DNA of 64,000 nucleotides from Flavobacterium collinsii (lineage in GTDB: Bacteria; Bacteroidota; Bacteroidia; Flavobacteriales; Flavobacteriaceae): positions 93,384 to 157,383 of the forward strand of contig NZ_CADCST010000071.1 of the NCBI RefSeq assembly GCF_902804485.1. Direction: 5' to 3'. This document shows positions 62,347 to 64,000 of the stretch, one piece after another (positions within the stretch are counted from its first letter, which is position 1; each line of letters starts with the position of its first letter). The position numbers were made by a program, and so were the translations under genes. Below the pieces are notes generated by a model, which saw only the letters and a list, made by a program, of their open reading frames with translations, was not told the origin of the DNA and did no database searches.

Positions 62347-62694
62347 ATGGGACCAGAAATTTTAGTACCAATAAGCCTGTTTCTAATGATCTTCGGGATC
62401 ATTTATCTTATTTACTCAACCAGAAACAGAGAGCGTTTAGCACTTATCGAAAAAGGCGTTGACGCTAGCATCTTTTTAAAAGGGAGCGGAAAAGGTGTTC
62501 CGACCTGGAAGGTTCTTGTTTTAAACCTGGCCTTTCTATTAATAGGAAGCGGTGTTGGTATTTTCGTTGCCTTACTTATTACAACTTATACTTCGCTGTC
62601 AGATTCAGCAGTATATCCGTCTATTATTTTTATTATGGCAGGAGTTGGTTTACTTGCCGGATTCAGCAAAGCAAAAGATTTAGACAAAGAGTAA
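62347..62694 (+). CDS. Small two-span membrane protein, candidate ECF sigma target
   Basis: 115 residues, possibly of the DUF6249 type. A first membrane segment (ILVPISLFLMIFGIIYLIYS) is followed by a cytoplasmic basic stretch (TRNRERLALIEKGVDASIF) and two further hydrophobic segments (VLVLNLAFLLIGSGVGIFVA and AVYPSIIFIMAGVGLLAGF). It has no catalytic motif. It is divergent from the sigma gene and preceded by the same ECF promoter motif, so it is the best candidate regulon member in the window. It is followed by a terminator and rnhA. Confidence 0.75.
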   Translation: MGPEILVPISLFLMIFGIIYLIYSTRNRERLALIEKGVDASIFLKGSGKGVPTWKVLVLNLAFLLIGSGVGIFVALLITTYTSLSDSAVYPSIIFIMAGVGLLAGFSKAKDLDKE

Positions 62695-62722
62695 AAACAG
62701 TAAGTAATACTTTTAACAACAA

Positions 62723-62760
62723 CAAAACGCGTCGAAACCATTGTTTCCGACGCGTTTTTT
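62723..62760. terminator. Bidirectional intrinsic terminator
   Basis: AAAACGCGTCG pairs with CGACGCGTTTT (with inner pairing of AAAC/GTTT and one bulged base), followed by T-runs. It lies between the convergent small membrane gene and rnhA. Confidence 0.85.
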
Positions 62761-63236
62761 TATGACTTTGAGCCAATGGTTTCGTAATAAACATCGACAG
62801 AAAGATTCTTTTGCATGGATGCCATAACTGCCAATTCATCGCAACGTTCGTTCTGAGGGTGATTGTTATGACCTTTAATCCATTTAAAATCGACCTGATG
62901 TTTGCGGTAGATAATCAGGAAACGCTTCCATAAATCAGGATTTTTCTTACCGGTATAGTTTTTTTTCTCCCAGCCAAAAACCCATTTCTTTACAACAGAA
63001 TCGATGACATATTTTGAATCGGAAACTACCAAAACTTTCATGTTTGGCTTTTTCAACTTTTCGAGCCCCACAATTACAGCCAAAAGCTCCATTCTATTAT
63101 TGGTAGTAAGACGAAAACCTTCATAGAATTCTTTCTTATGGGGAGTTCCTACCAATTCCATCACTACACCATACCCCCCGTTTCCGGGATTTCCTTTTGC
63201 AGCGCCATCTGTATATATATGTACTTCGTGATTCAT
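62760..63236 (-). CDS. rnhA: Ribonuclease HI
   Basis: 158-residue ribonuclease that removes RNA from RNA-DNA hybrids. The catalytic residues are D10 (VHIYTDGAAKGNPGNGGYG), E50 (TTNNRMELLAVIVGL), D73 (VVSDSKYVID) and D133 (NERCDELAVMA), and WIKGHNNHPQNERCDELA contains the conserved His. Length is standard for the bacterial family. It is cytoplasmic. It lies 165 bases from purN on the same strand, across a repeat-rich gap. Confidence 0.96.
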   Translation of the reverse strand: MNHEVHIYTDGAAKGNPGNGGYGVVMELVGTPHKKEFYEGFRLTTNNRMELLAVIVGLEKLKKPNMKVLVVSDSKYVIDSVVKKWVFGWEKKNYTGKKNPDLWKRFLIIYRKHQVDFKWIKGHNNHPQNERCDELAVMASMQKNLSVDVYYETIGSKS

Positions 63237-63240
63237 TCTC

Positions 63241-63400
63241 TTTAGACTTCTTAGATGTTTTAGATTGTTAGACTTCTTAGATTATTGGATTTTTAGACTT
63301 CTTAGATTATTGAACTATTGGATCTTTAGGTTTACTTGATTTTAGCAAAACCTGAAAAAACATTAAGCATTTAAAAAAAGAAATCTAAGGATCTAAGAAG
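63241..63400. repeat. TTAGACTTCTTAGAT tandem repeats and inverted copy
   Basis: The rnhA-purN gap contains three copies of TTAGACTTCTTAGAT-type sequence (about 63243, 63268 and 63295) with spacing near 26 bases, then ATCTAAGAAGTCTAAG near 63390, an inverted copy. A hairpin can form between the direct copies and the inverted one. No gene is seen here. Confidence 0.6.
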
Positions 63401-63401
63401 T

Positions 63402-63965
63402 CTAAGCTTCTAATATTCTGGAAATAATTTCCGGAAAATACTTTTGTTCCAGTTCATGAATCTTTTCGGCCACTGTTTCCGGCGTATCCTCTTCGGTTAG
63501 AGCTACGCTTTTCTGAAAGATGATACCACCTTCATCATAATTTTCATTTACAAAATGAATAGAGATTCCTGTTTGTTTCTCTTTATTATCAACTACAGCT
63601 CTGTGTATGTGCATGCCATACATTCCTTTACCTCCATAATGAGGTAAAAGCGCAGGATGTATGTTTATTATTTTATCCGGATATTGTTCTATTATATGCT
63701 CTGGAAATTTCAATAGGAAACCTGCAAGAACTATCAGATCCGGATCTATTTCTTGTATTTTTTGTAAAACATTTCTTTCTAAAAGTTCGTTTTTTGAGAA
63801 GATTTCGACTGGAATTTGATGATTTTTTGCTCTTTCAATAACTTTTGCTGAAGCGTTATTTGTAAAAATCGAAACGACGTTTGCAATTTTGGTCTTCGCA
63901 AAATATTTTATAATGTTTTCAGCATTAGTACCTGATCCTGAGGCAAAAACAATAATTTTTTTCAT
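63402..63965 (-). CDS. purN: Phosphoribosylglycinamide formyltransferase
   Basis: 187-residue folate-dependent GAR transformylase of purine synthesis. The motif KIIVFASGSGTNAENIIKYF opens the Rossmann-like fold. The catalytic N101 and H103 are in KIINIHPALLPHYGGKGMYG, and D144 is in NYDEGGIIFQ. It is cytoplasmic, and its upstream region lies at the window edge. In other Bacteroidota purN is often divergent from acpP-fabF, which may lie beyond the right edge (not visible). Confidence 0.96.
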   Translation of the reverse strand: MKKIIVFASGSGTNAENIIKYFAKTKIANVVSIFTNNASAKVIERAKNHQIPVEIFSKNELLERNVLQKIQEIDPDLIVLAGFLLKFPEHIIEQYPDKIINIHPALLPHYGGKGMYGMHIHRAVVDNKEKQTGISIHFVNENYDEGGIIFQKSVALTEEDTPETVAEKIHELEQKYFPEIISRILEA

Positions 63966-64000
63966 AATCCAATTTATTTTTAGACTGCAAAAAACGGAAT

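Overview
This window is an AT-rich bacterial chromosome segment from a member of the Flavobacteriia, most probably Flavobacterium or a close relative. The evidence is the Bacteroidota promoter element TANNTTTG upstream of many genes, two proteins with type IX secretion (T9SS) C-terminal sorting domains, a TonB-dependent receptor paired with a DUF5689 lipoprotein, DUF2480 and DUF3078 genes next to a SUF cluster, and many short dispersed intergenic repeats. I saw no phage, insertion sequence, CRISPR array, rRNA or plasmid function; this is core chromosome with a few accessory genes.

Layout. 0-20 kb: a secreted pectate lyase behind a LacI-type operator, an antiquitin-type aldehyde dehydrogenase, a class II cyclic-nucleotide phosphodiesterase, 3-hydroxyanthranilate dioxygenase, a secreted nuclease/phosphatase-fold protein, an LD-carboxypeptidase, a YraN protein, mfd coupled to a lipoprotein gene, a threonine dehydrogenase-like epimerase, and two exported peptidases (M1 and S8). 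20-27 kb: a 2101-residue leucine-rich-repeat T9SS protein followed 2 bp later by a fibronectin-III lipoprotein. 28-38 kb: the SUF iron-sulfur cluster assembly locus (sufA-B-x-C-D / sufS-x-E-T, then DUF2480 and DUF3078), interrupted by a flavodoxin-fold reductase gene and by an opposite-strand serine hydrolase. 38-49 kb, mostly minus strand: hflX, an exported YD-like protein, the DUF5689/TonB receptor pair, a YbjJ-like MFS carrier, a Gfo/Idh/MocA oxidoreductase and a YqjM-type ene-reductase. 49-56 kb: a small HTH gene with a newly noticed 54-residue membrane peptide, rseP, two identical tRNA-Asn genes, tRNA-Leu, prs, rplY (ctc), pth and superoxide dismutase. 57-64 kb: two tandem copies of a probable small RNA, purF, a PfkB sugar kinase, an ECF sigma/putative anti-sigma pair, a small membrane protein that appears to share the sigma factor's promoter, rnhA and purN.

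How the genes fit together. purF, prs and purN belong to PRPP/purine metabolism but are not in one operon. The SUF genes form one functional block expressed from at least two TANNTTTG promoters. The most interesting non-coding signals are: (1) two 71-nt minus-strand repeats downstream of purF, each with a 5' hairpin, a conserved linker and an intrinsic terminator, one with a near-perfect promoter; (2) TTGTAACCT-N15-CGTCCTAT found twice, ahead of the ECF sigma gene (where it implies a leaderless mRNA) and ahead of the divergent gene at 62347; (3) the HTH gene plus 54-residue peptide; (4) the TGTAATCGATTACA operator at the pectate lyase promoter; and (5) several long perfect inverted repeats.
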